From NCBI RefSeq assembly GCF_024346955.1, contig NZ_AP024883.1, forward strand, positions 2,232,001-2,296,000: 64,000 bases of DNA. The letters are read 5' to 3'. The stretch's first letter is position 1; every line of letters begins with the position of its first letter. Positions 42,869 to 50,624 of the stretch are shown piece after piece. The translations under genes were made by a program, and so were the position numbers. The notes beneath the pieces were generated by a model that had not been told where the DNA came from, did not search any database, and saw nothing but the letters and a program-made list of their open reading frames with translations. The stretch is from Vibrio mangrovi (GTDB lineage Bacteria > Pseudomonadota > Gammaproteobacteria > Enterobacterales > Vibrionaceae).

Positions 42869-42886
42869 ACATTCTGTACAAATAAT

Positions 42887-42917
42887 ACAAAAGCGGTGGA
42901 AAAATCACCGCTCTTGT
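42887..42917. terminator. Bidirectional terminator overlapping the msrB stop codon
   Basis: ACAAAAGCGGTG (42887–42898) pairs with CACCGCTCTTGT (42906–42917) with one mismatch. T-rich tracts lie on both sides. The last codons and stop of msrB are inside the stem, so msrB translation and termination overlap physically. Confidence 0.65.
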
Positions 42918-43324
42918 GTATTTTTGTTGAAAATTAACGACACTGAATTTACGCAATAACGTTCACCGGTCGTCCGGGGACCATCATTAAAAACATGTCC
43001 AAGGTGGCTGTCACAGGCTGCACAACGAATTTCAATCCGGCTCATACCATGACTATCATCCTGTAAATATCGGATTGATTCCGCGCTGAGCGGGGCATCA
43101 AAACTTGGCCAGCCACATCCGGAATCATATTTATGATCCGATGAAAATAGCGGGGTATGGCAGCATGTACACAGATAAATTCCGGTCTCTTTATTATGAA
43201 GCAATGTTCCCGAAAACGGTAATTCTGTCCCCTGTTGGCGGCAAACCCGAAACTGTTCATCCGTAAGCTGTTGACGCCATTGAATTTCTGACTTTTTAAC
43301 CTTATTCATAACCTCACTGCTCAT
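42905..43324 (-). CDS. msrB: Peptide-methionine (R)-S-oxide reductase
   Basis: A 139-residue protein with zinc Cys pairs (YLCTCCHTPLF and IRCAACDSHLG), the substrate region SGCGWPSFDAPL, HVFNDGP, and the catalytic Cys in ERYCVNSVSL. It reduces Met-R-sulfoxide in proteins with thioredoxin. The gene is divergent from gapA, as in many gammaproteobacteria. An internal ATG (MNKVKKSE) could be the start. Confidence 0.96.
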   Translation of the reverse strand: MSSEVMNKVKKSEIQWRQQLTDEQFRVCRQQGTELPFSGTLLHNKETGIYLCTCCHTPLFSSDHKYDSGCGWPSFDAPLSAESIRYLQDDSHGMSRIEIRCAACDSHLGHVFNDGPRTTGERYCVNSVSLIFNKNTQER

Positions 43325-43649
43325 GTTTGGTGGCTTTCTCCTGTTTACTTATTTTTATCATGTTTTTTTCATGAAAAACTTGCACATTTGTTGTGTTGTA
43401 GCACATACTTCAACACCTTAACATCATTCGTTGAGACTTTTTAGAATACCATGGAGGCTTCGGTATTCTAAATCAACTGGTAGCTGGCAGATACCAGATT
43501 GTGGAATAAGTGTAACCGATATAAAGAAAGTTTCACTTTTTTGATTTTAAACAATTAAAGTAGGATTATCGGTTGCAGAGAAGAGTTGGTTTCTGTAATT
43601 TTACTACCAGTTATCTTTAATCAAGAAATTAAGTTGTGGAGCAACTACA
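43325..43649. promoter_or_regulatory. Divergent msrB–gapA regulatory region with two inverted repeats
   Basis: No gene is seen in these 325 bp. TTAGAATACC (43441–43450) / GGTATTCTAA (43462–43471) is a perfect 10-bp inverted repeat, and CTGGTA (43477–43482) / TACCAG (43492–43497) is a second one close by. Neither has a T-run. A plausible gapA promoter is TTGATT (43541–43546), 17-bp spacer, GATTAT (43564–43569). The repeats are about 90–140 bp upstream of its start and could bind regulators. gapA has GGAG 9 bp before its ATG. Confidence 0.5.
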
Positions 43650-44645
43650 ATGACTATCAAAGTAGGTATTAACGGTTTTGGCCGTATCGGCCGTTTTGTT
43701 TTCCGTGCAGCACAAGAACGCAACGACATCGAAGTTGTTGGTATCAATGACCTGATCGATGTTGAATACATGGCATACATGTTGAAATATGACTCAACTC
43801 ACGGTCGTTTCAACGGTACTGTTGAAGTAAAAGACGGTAACCTGATCGTTAACGGTACAACTGTACGTGTAACAGCAGAACGTAACCCAGCAGATCTGAA
43901 ATGGGACGCAATTGGTGTTGACGTGGTTGCAGAAGCAACTGGCCTGTTCCTGACTGACGAAACTGCACGTAAGCACATTGAAGCTGGTGCGAAAAAAGTT
44001 GTAATGACTGGTCCTTCTAAAGATGCAACTCCAATGTTCGTTAACGGTGTAAACTTCGACGCTTATGCTGGTCAGGACATCGTTTCTAACGCTTCTTGTA
44101 CAACTAACTGTCTGGCGCCTATCGCTAAAGTTCTGAATGACAACTTCGGTATCGAGTCTGGTCTGATGACTACAGTTCACGCAACAACTGCGACTCAGAA
44201 AACTGTTGACGGTCCTTCTGCTAAAGACTGGCGTGGTGGTCGTGGTGCTTCTCAGAACATCATCCCATCTTCAACTGGTGCAGCTAAAGCTGTAGGTGTT
44301 GTACTTCCAGCAGTAAACGGCAAACTAACTGGTATGGCTTTCCGTGTACCAACAGCTAACGTTTCTGTTGTTGACCTGACTGTTAACCTGGAAAAAGCAG
44401 CATCTTACGAAGCTATCTGTGCAGCAATGAAAGCAGCTTCTGAAGGCGAACTGAAAGGCGTTCTGGGCTACACTGAAGATGCAGTTGTATCTCAAGACTT
44501 CATCGGTGAAACTTGCACATCTGTATTCGATGCAGCTGCTGGTATCGCTCTGACTGACAAATTCGTGAAAGTTGTATCTTGGTACGACAACGAAATCGGT
44601 TATTCAAACAAAGTTCTGGACCTGATTGCTCACATCTCTAAGTAA
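43650..44645 (+). CDS. gapA: Glyceraldehyde-3-phosphate dehydrogenase
   Basis: A 331-residue enzyme with the NAD fold INGFGRIGRFVFRAA and the catalytic Cys in SNASCTTNCLAPI. Phosphate-binding blocks HATTATQKTVDGPSAKDWRGGRGA and SSTGAAKAVGVVLP are present, and WYDNEIGYSNKVLD closes the protein. It makes 1,3-bisphosphoglycerate in glycolysis. Codon use is strongly biased (GCT/GCA, CGT, GTT, AAC), clearly different from its neighbours, as expected for one of the cell's most expressed genes. A strong terminator follows. Confidence 0.99.
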   Translation: MTIKVGINGFGRIGRFVFRAAQERNDIEVVGINDLIDVEYMAYMLKYDSTHGRFNGTVEVKDGNLIVNGTTVRVTAERNPADLKWDAIGVDVVAEATGLFLTDETARKHIEAGAKKVVMTGPSKDATPMFVNGVNFDAYAGQDIVSNASCTTNCLAPIAKVLNDNFGIESGLMTTVHATTATQKTVDGPSAKDWRGGRGASQNIIPSSTGAAKAVGVVLPAVNGKLTGMAFRVPTANVSVVDLTVNLEKAASYEAICAAMKAASEGELKGVLGYTEDAVVSQDFIGETCTSVFDAAAGIALTDKFVKVVSWYDNEIGYSNKVLDLIAHISK

Positions 44646-44670
44646 TGTAGCTTCAGTCTGAACTGATTTG

Positions 44671-44699
44671 AAAGGCGGCTCTGAGCCGCCTTTTATATT
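44671..44699 (+). terminator. Rho-independent terminator of gapA
   Basis: AAAGGCGGC / GCCGCCTTT (44671–44679 and 44685–44693) with a short loop and a T-rich tail (TTTATATTTT). Confidence 0.92.
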
Positions 44700-44754
44700 T
44701 TCAGGTATTTAGTTTTTCAGTCTCCGGATAAAACAAGAATGCGAGGATGAAAAG

Positions 44755-45642
44755 ATGGATTTACATACATTACCTACCCTGACTAATCTTTCTAACTGCG
44801 TGACGATCGTAGAAAAAGACAACACGAAAATTGTGCGTGTCATACACGATAAGGCAACTGCCGGCATTTCTTTACACGGCGGACATGTCATTTCCTTTCA
44901 ACCCACCGGAAAAGCAGACTTAATATGGATGAGCGAGGCTGCTATTTTTGATGGAAAAACTGCATTACGTGGCGGAATTCCCGTATGCTGGCCCTGGTTT
45001 GCCCGGATTGGTTCACCTTCTCATGGTTTTGCCCGGACTCAACAATGGACACTCGTTGAACATCGGGAGAGTGAAGAAGGTGTCGTCGTCACACTGGGAC
45101 TCACAGCCAATGATGAAACACTGGCAATTTGGCCATATCAATTCAGCCTGCTTCTTCATGTTGCTATTAGTGAAACACTTCAGGTAACTCTGGAAATAAC
45201 AAACAGAGATGAAAAACCCTGGACTTTTTCTGGCGCACTGCATACATATCTGCAAGTCGGAGATATCCGGCAAACAACGACAACTGGTATGGGCCGGGAA
45301 TATATTGACAATTTGCAAGACAATATCATCTGTCAGGGTGATGAAGTATTGCAGCTCACCGATACGATTGATCGTGTCTACACGACACCAGAGCCTCTAA
45401 TCCGGCTGCATGACCCGGTCCTGAAACGGGATATTCTGGTTGAAAATGACGGACATAACTCGACAGTCTTATGGAACCCTTGGTTACAGGGAGCACAATC
45501 CATGGCCGATATGACCGACGACGGTTATCAGACAATGCTTTGTATTGAGTCGACAGTACATTCACCCTGTATTTCAGCGGGTATCACACTCCAGCCCGGA
45601 GAACAACATCAACTGAAAACCACACTCACTGTCTCAGATTAA
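44755..45642 (+). CDS. yeaD: D-hexose-6-phosphate mutarotase
   Basis: A 295-residue galactose-mutarotase-fold protein. Key blocks are GGHVISFQPTGKADLIWMS, LRGGIPVCWPWFA, SHGFARTQQWTLVEH (catalytic His), SGALHTYLQVGDI and ESTVHSPCISAGITLQPGEQH. It interconverts alpha and beta anomers of glucose-6-P and similar sugars. It follows gapA, as in E. coli. Confidence 0.94.
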   Translation: MDLHTLPTLTNLSNCVTIVEKDNTKIVRVIHDKATAGISLHGGHVISFQPTGKADLIWMSEAAIFDGKTALRGGIPVCWPWFARIGSPSHGFARTQQWTLVEHRESEEGVVVTLGLTANDETLAIWPYQFSLLLHVAISETLQVTLEITNRDEKPWTFSGALHTYLQVGDIRQTTTTGMGREYIDNLQDNIICQGDEVLQLTDTIDRVYTTPEPLIRLHDPVLKRDILVENDGHNSTVLWNPWLQGAQSMADMTDDGYQTMLCIESTVHSPCISAGITLQPGEQHQLKTTLTVSD

Positions 45643-45752
45643 CCAGTCGGTTGCGGGCAACGTATCTTCAAGCGAGAATCACTGGATATAAACTTTTTAT
45701 TTCCGGCAGAACCCGATACACTGCCCGCCTCCGAATCGATACGAGGCTGGTT

Positions 45753-46571
45753 ATGTCCTATCAATGTCCATTGTGTGACACTCCATTACAGAAAGAATCC
45801 GGTAGTTTTCGCTGTACTAATCACCATCAGTTTGATATTGCCAAAGAAGGGTATGTCAACCTGATGCCCGTCCAGCATAAGCGCTCCAAAGATCCCGGAG
45901 ATAATAAAGAAATGATGCAAGCCAGACGTCATTTTCTGGAACAGGGTTACTATGCTGCTATGCGGAATAGAGTTGCTCAGATCTGTACACAATTTATAGC
46001 ACAACCTGCATCTCTCCTATTGGATATCGGCTGTGGCGAAGGTTACTACACCACCCATGTTGCCGAAACGCTGCACACTAACGCTCCTGATCTGCATGTC
46101 TACGGACTGGATGTTTCTAAACCGGCAATTCGTTATGCGGCCAAACGATATCCCAATTGCCGGTTTTGTATTGCTTCCAGCCATCGTCTGCCGTTTGCTA
46201 AACAGAGTGTTGATGCCATTCTGCGTATTTATGCTCCATGTAAAGCAGAAGAGCTACAACGTTGTCTGAAAACAGACGGAATACTGGTCACGGTGACTCC
46301 GGCGGCTCGCCATCTTTATCAGTTGAAAGAACTGATTTATCAGGAAGTCCGTCTGCATGATGAACAAGCAGAATCGATTGAGGGTTTTGTACCGGTGCAT
46401 GAAGAACAACTCCACTACCCAATGCAAATGAATGGAACGGATGCCTGTAATCTACTACAAATGACACCTTTTGCCTGGCGGGCCAGCGATACTGTAAAAA
46501 CAACATTACAACAGCAGGATCAATTCCACTGCGAAGCAGACTTTCTCTTGCGGGTTTACCGGAGAATATAA
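45753..46571 (+). CDS. rlmA: 23S rRNA (guanine-745-N1)-methyltransferase
   Basis: The start is the ATG at 45753 (MSYQCPLCDTPLQK), with GAGG 6 bp upstream. The 272-residue protein has an N-terminal zinc finger (C5, C8, C21, H25), the QFDIAKEGYVNLMPVQHKRSKDPGDNKEMMQARRHFLEQGYY block, and a class I SAM domain (LLLDIGCGEGYYTTHVAETL). It methylates G745 in helix 35 of 23S rRNA; in E. coli loss gives viomycin resistance. Confidence 0.95.
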   Translation: MSYQCPLCDTPLQKESGSFRCTNHHQFDIAKEGYVNLMPVQHKRSKDPGDNKEMMQARRHFLEQGYYAAMRNRVAQICTQFIAQPASLLLDIGCGEGYYTTHVAETLHTNAPDLHVYGLDVSKPAIRYAAKRYPNCRFCIASSHRLPFAKQSVDAILRIYAPCKAEELQRCLKTDGILVTVTPAARHLYQLKELIYQEVRLHDEQAESIEGFVPVHEEQLHYPMQMNGTDACNLLQMTPFAWRASDTVKTTLQQQDQFHCEADFLLRVYRRI

Positions 46572-46690
46572 ATACCGGGAGAGTTTTCGGGCACACTTTT
46601 TGCTGTTCTATCAATGAAAAATTGAGAAAAAATTCTCAAGTTTTTTCTTTAACCTCCGTTAACATAAAAGGAGATGGGCAGGAGAATGTT

Positions 46691-47053
46691 ATGGACCCAG
46701 TAAAAGCAGGATCTACAACTTTGTATTCACCTCAGTCGGTTAAAGCAAAACAAGCGACACCGGCGACTCAGAGTGCCCAGAATAAAGCGAATGAACTCAC
46801 GAAAGTCGAGCAGAATAAAGTAACATTATCTGCCGAAGGGAAAGCTTTACTTGCCGCACTTCAGGAGATAGACAAAGAAAACAAGGCTGCTGAAGGAAAA
46901 AGTGTCGGCGATAAAGTAGAGTCATTTACTTATGGTGCCTTGGGAATGGAACATCCTGAAAAATTGAAAGAGGAAGACGACAGTTCATACTCTGCGGGGC
47001 AATATCTTTCCGCAGCGGCAACAATTGGCAGTATTCTTTTGGCAATTGCCTAA
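46691..47053 (+). CDS. Small protein of unknown function with hydrophobic C-terminus
   Basis: The start is set at the ATG at 46691 because AGGAG lies 6 bp upstream; the frame is open further upstream but without a ribosome-binding site. The 120-residue product has a Ser/Thr/Lys/Gln-rich N-terminal half that looks disordered, then a helix (KVTLSAEGKALLAALQEID) and a conserved-looking DKVESFTYGALGMEHPE. A hydrophobic end, SAAATIGSILLAIA, could insert in a membrane. No known domain recognised. It has its own strong terminator. Confidence 0.7.
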   Translation: MDPVKAGSTTLYSPQSVKAKQATPATQSAQNKANELTKVEQNKVTLSAEGKALLAALQEIDKENKAAEGKSVGDKVESFTYGALGMEHPEKLKEEDDSSYSAGQYLSAAATIGSILLAIA

Positions 47054-47075
47054 TTAATACCTATTTATGTTTTCC

Positions 47076-47111
47076 TATCCCTTCAGATCATCATCTGAAG
47101 GGATATTTTTT
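47076..47111 (+). terminator. Rho-independent terminator of the small gene at 46.7 kb
   Basis: TATCCCTTCAGAT (47076–47088) pairs perfectly with ATCTGAAGGGATA (47093–47105), CATC loop, followed by six T residues. Confidence 0.92.
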
Positions 47112-47152
47112 CACGACGATTTTCTTTCCGCCAGTCTGACGATACTATCCAC

Positions 47153-48745
47153 TCACTGAATACCATGTTCATGGAAACATGCAACATACTGTTTATCTTC
47201 TTTTTGGATATGTAGTGTTAACCAATCCTGCAGGAATGACATCAGCTCTTTACCGATATCTTCTCCATTTTCGACCCGCTTCTGGAAACCAAGTACCTGC
47301 TCAACTAACCGGTGATGCGCACCAACGTGTTCATGTTCATTCACATAATGGAATTGATCAAATAATGTTTCCTCATACTGGAAATGGTTTGCCGTATAGT
47401 CGATCAGTCCCTGTACAACCCGCTTAATCGAAGCCAGTCCATAACCATTATTCAGCAAATGGTTCAGCTCATTGATCAGATGGACTAATGTCTGATGCTG
47501 ACGGTTGATTTCTTTGATATTCAAATCGAGTGACGGTCCCCACTCGATCAATTTATTCCTTTGCTTATCTTCTTCTTCAAGCTGACGGCGGTCAGTCGCA
47601 AAACGATGTAATAACGAATTAATCTCACCAGATATATTCTGTACCGTAACACTTGCCAGCAATGTTTCCTGCGTTGCCCTGACATTTTCCTTTGCCACCA
47701 CAGAAATTTCTGACAGACAGTGTTCTAAATCAACCGTCGCATTGACTTGCTCATCAAGGGAGGACGTAATCTGATTGCTCTGCTCTTTGATATCAGCAAT
47801 CTTATCCAGTAACTGGGAAAAAGACTGACTGGTCTGCCCGACAATCCCCATCGATTCCTGCATACATTCGCTGTTTTTCTGCATCGCCAGAACCACAGTA
47901 TTGATACTACCGCGCAATGCTTCAATCCGATCATGAATATCATTCGTAGCTGTCTGTGTCCGGGTTGCCAGTGTCCGGACTTCATCGGCAACCACCGCAA
48001 ATCCCCGTCCTTGTTCTCCGGCCCGGGCAGCCTCTATCGCTGCATTCAGAGCCAGTAGATTTGTTTGCTCTGCAATATCATTAATCGTTCCGAGCACCTG
48101 CCCGATACTGACACTTTCCGCTTCGAGAGAAGTGATATGCTGGTGTGACATCTCAATCTGTTCACTCGCCGTATGTAAAGCTTTTTCCAGCAGTTCCATA
48201 CCTCTGCAACCATCATCGGCCTGATTTTTGGCCTCATTAGCATATCCCGATGATGTCTCCGTAAAGTGCGCAACCTGCCGGGTTGTTTCAACAAGATGCC
48301 CGACAATCTGGGCTGCCTGTTCAACATCATTCCTTTGCTGTAACGCACCGGTTTTAGAAACTTCCGAATCTCTTTTTACGGATTCGGCGACATTCAGTAA
48401 AGCCGCAGAAGTGGATCCCAATGCACCAACAGTTCTTGAAACATCTTCACCAATTCGGTTAAAAGAACGATAAAGAGGATGACTTCCCTCACGATCAGTC
48501 CGGATTCTGGTTCTCAAATCACCTTCAGACAGTTCAATTGCAGCTTCCTGTGTCACAACTAGCAAACGGTGAAATGACTTCAGGGTAAAAAATACGATCG
48601 TACCAAACAAAGCTTGTGCACAACTCCACCACCAAAGCTGTTGTGAAATAAAGTAAGACAAGAAAGGGAGCTGAAGAATAAAAAGTACCAGATTCCATTG
48701 CTGCGGGCTTAGCTGACTCAATTGCTTTATATTGTTATAATTCAT
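47153..48745 (-). CDS. Methyl-accepting chemotaxis protein fused to a bacteriohemerythrin domain
   Basis: A 530-residue protein. Two N-terminal membrane segments (about 18–35 and 38–55) have almost no periplasmic loop. A HAMP-like region and a chemoreceptor signalling domain follow, with the tip EQTNLLALNAAIEAARAGEQGRGFAVVADEV. The last 130 residues are a bacteriohemerythrin: WGPSLDLNIKEINRQHQTLVHLINELN, then HFQYEETLF, HHRLVEQ and LHIQKEDK. This gives the His/Glu/Asp set that holds a di-iron oxygen-binding site. A DcrH-like sensor of oxygen or redox state inside the cell is the likely role. It stands alone. Confidence 0.94.
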   Translation of the reverse strand: MNYNNIKQLSQLSPQQWNLVLFILQLPFLSYFISQQLWWWSCAQALFGTIVFFTLKSFHRLLVVTQEAAIELSEGDLRTRIRTDREGSHPLYRSFNRIGEDVSRTVGALGSTSAALLNVAESVKRDSEVSKTGALQQRNDVEQAAQIVGHLVETTRQVAHFTETSSGYANEAKNQADDGCRGMELLEKALHTASEQIEMSHQHITSLEAESVSIGQVLGTINDIAEQTNLLALNAAIEAARAGEQGRGFAVVADEVRTLATRTQTATNDIHDRIEALRGSINTVVLAMQKNSECMQESMGIVGQTSQSFSQLLDKIADIKEQSNQITSSLDEQVNATVDLEHCLSEISVVAKENVRATQETLLASVTVQNISGEINSLLHRFATDRRQLEEEDKQRNKLIEWGPSLDLNIKEINRQHQTLVHLINELNHLLNNGYGLASIKRVVQGLIDYTANHFQYEETLFDQFHYVNEHEHVGAHHRLVEQVLGFQKRVENGEDIGKELMSFLQDWLTLHIQKEDKQYVACFHEHGIQ

Positions 48746-49275
48746 AAAAAACTCTCAGGGGTAATACTCAATCGTTATATTTATCCCCAAGTGACTGTAC
48801 GATACGGCGCCAGAAGGCCATCTGAAGACATTCTGAACCCAGTACCTCGAGACTGCTTGGGCATGCTTCATACAATTACTTAACAAAATCATAGGAAATG
48901 ATTGATAACTTTCCAGAAAATGTAACAAAAATAAAGCAAAAGCATTCGAAAATTTGATCAAGTAACAAGAACACAAAAAAATACTATCTGAGTTTCCCCT
49001 CATGGCATGCAAAGTAAATGCATAATAACGCTTCAATATTAAAGAAGAAGTGTCTTTGCCCGGCGCCAAATTAATTAAAAACAACAGATAAGCCTCTCGA
49101 TCTTACCCATCATTATCCTTGGTAGACACACAAAAAAAATGACAATAATATCATTATCCAATCAAATAAAAGGCAACTGATAACACAGATAAATGTAAAT
49201 TTATGCAAGGAAGAGTAAAGTAGATTAAAGCTATTTCAGCTTCTCTATACGGCGACCTATATTAAAAGTATAGAG
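48746..49275. other. 530-bp AT-rich intergenic region with a diverged palindromic repeat
   Basis: No credible gene on either strand. A diverged copy of the palindromic repeat runs from ATCCCCAAGTGAC (48783–48795) to GACTGCTTGGGCAT (48851–48864), including a CTGAACCCAG segment shared with the full copy at 36.96–37.03 kb. A Fur-like box is near 49141. The promoters of the chemoreceptor and the ferric reductase must lie here. Confidence 0.5.
49141..49158 (-). promoter_or_regulatory. Candidate Fur box upstream of the ferric reductase-like gene
   Basis: On the minus strand the site reads GATAATGATA-TTATTGTC. The first ten positions match the Fur consensus exactly and the rest match with one deletion and two changes. 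It is 118 bp before the reductase ATG. The AT-rich setting raises the chance of a random match; the gene's likely iron role supports it. Confidence 0.4.
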
Positions 49276-50601
49276 ATGAATCGAGTTGCATTGATGAAAA
49301 AATTTATTCTTATGATCACCTTATTATGGCTCCCTTCAGTTTTGTTCAGCTGGAATGAACAGGCTGGCTTTTTCTATTGGCGTCATCAGTTGATCATGCT
49401 GTCCGGAATTCTGGCACTCTCCTGTATGACTGTGGGAATGATTCTGGCCGTCCGGTGGCGTTGGGTTGAAACACTGGTTCACGGACTGGATAAGGGGTAT
49501 GCACTGCATAAACAGATGGGAATTGCATCGCTCATTTTACTTATTATTCACTGGGGACTTGCTCAACTGCCAAAATGGCTGGTACAACTGGGATTACTGA
49601 GCCGCCCACTCCGGATGCACCGATTCTCCGGTTCAGGTCAAAGCTGGGAAGGACTTGCCAGACATGTCGGAGAATATCTTTTCTATGTTTTTCTTATTTT
49701 TGCTGCAATCAGTCTTATTCAGGCCATCACCTACCGGCAATTCCGTGGAATCCATAAAATCGGTGGGCTGATATTTATTGTCTCGGTCTTTCATAGTGTT
49801 CTTCTCATGGGAGACAACTGGTCATCTGTTCCCATGAATATAGCAATCATTCTCATGAGCGGTATTGGCGTATTATGTGCGTTTATTTCACTGACAGGTA
49901 ATATCGGTCGACATCAAAAAACACTCGGCCGGGTTATTGGAATACAACAATTTGATTACCATGACATTTCTTCCAGCCTTATTTATTTTTCAGCCCAGTT
50001 GAAAAATAAGATTAAATATAAAGCCGGACAATTTGCATATATTGATTTTCAGGACGGAGAACCGCCTCATCCTTTTTCAATTTTAAATTACGACAAAGAA
50101 AAACAGACCGTCGAATTTGCAATTAAAGACTTGGGAGATTACACCCATCAATTAATGCATCAGTTGCATGAGAATCAGGAAATTATTATTGAAGGTGGAT
50201 ATGGTCATTTCCACATACCGAAACAGACAGAGCAGATCTGGATTGGTGCCGGTGTAGGAATCGTTCCGTTTATTGCCTGGCTCTACTGGCTTTCCTACAA
50301 TCCACAACAGCAGATAGAGACAATTCATCTGTTCTACTGCCGGAAGTCAGAGTCAGAAACATTCTTTGAAAAAATCATCCATCCACTACTCTCACGTCTG
50401 AGTAATGTGGAATTCCATATTGTAACTTCCGGAACACAAGGTCGGCTGAGTATCCAAACCATAGAGAAGACTATCCGTTTATCAACCGGCTCCGTCAGCT
50501 TCTGCGGCCCTGAAGGCTTTGGTGATCAACTTCGGGAACAACTGGTTGCTTCAGGTCTGCCACCCAGTAACTTTCACCGGGAATATTTCAGGATGAGATA
50601 G
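49276..50601 (+). CDS. Ferric reductase-like transmembrane protein with FAD and NAD(P) domains
   Basis: A 441-residue flavocytochrome-type protein. About six membrane helices in residues 8–210 include paired His residues suited to heme binding (LHKQMGIASLILLIIHWG, IHKIGGLIFIVSVFHS). An FAD-binding beta-barrel follows (KAGQFAYIDFQ, PPHPFSILN), then an NAD(P) domain (WIGAGVGIVPFIAWL…VSFCGPEGFGDQL). Such proteins pass electrons across the membrane to ferric iron or other acceptors. The start could also be the second ATG (MKKFILM). A possible Fur box lies upstream. No siderophore genes adjoin. Confidence 0.9.
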   Translation: MNRVALMKKFILMITLLWLPSVLFSWNEQAGFFYWRHQLIMLSGILALSCMTVGMILAVRWRWVETLVHGLDKGYALHKQMGIASLILLIIHWGLAQLPKWLVQLGLLSRPLRMHRFSGSGQSWEGLARHVGEYLFYVFLIFAAISLIQAITYRQFRGIHKIGGLIFIVSVFHSVLLMGDNWSSVPMNIAIILMSGIGVLCAFISLTGNIGRHQKTLGRVIGIQQFDYHDISSSLIYFSAQLKNKIKYKAGQFAYIDFQDGEPPHPFSILNYDKEKQTVEFAIKDLGDYTHQLMHQLHENQEIIIEGGYGHFHIPKQTEQIWIGAGVGIVPFIAWLYWLSYNPQQQIETIHLFYCRKSESETFFEKIIHPLLSRLSNVEFHIVTSGTQGRLSIQTIEKTIRLSTGSVSFCGPEGFGDQLREQLVASGLPPSNFHREYFRMR

Positions 50602-50607
50602 CCATTT

Positions 50608-50623
50608 GAGGTAACTTGAGTAT
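50608..50623 (-). repeat. Half-copy of the palindromic intergenic repeat
   Basis: On the minus strand it reads ATACTCAAGTTACCTC, which differs from the consensus arm ATACCCAAGTNACCTC at one position. It fills most of the 23 bp between two convergent genes. Confidence 0.5.
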
Positions 50624-50624
50624 G

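Noticed and set aside
48755..49084. A 109-codon minus-strand frame downstream of the ferric reductase promoter region
   Set aside because: No ribosome-binding site, overlaps the diverged palindromic repeat, and the composition looks random and AT-driven.
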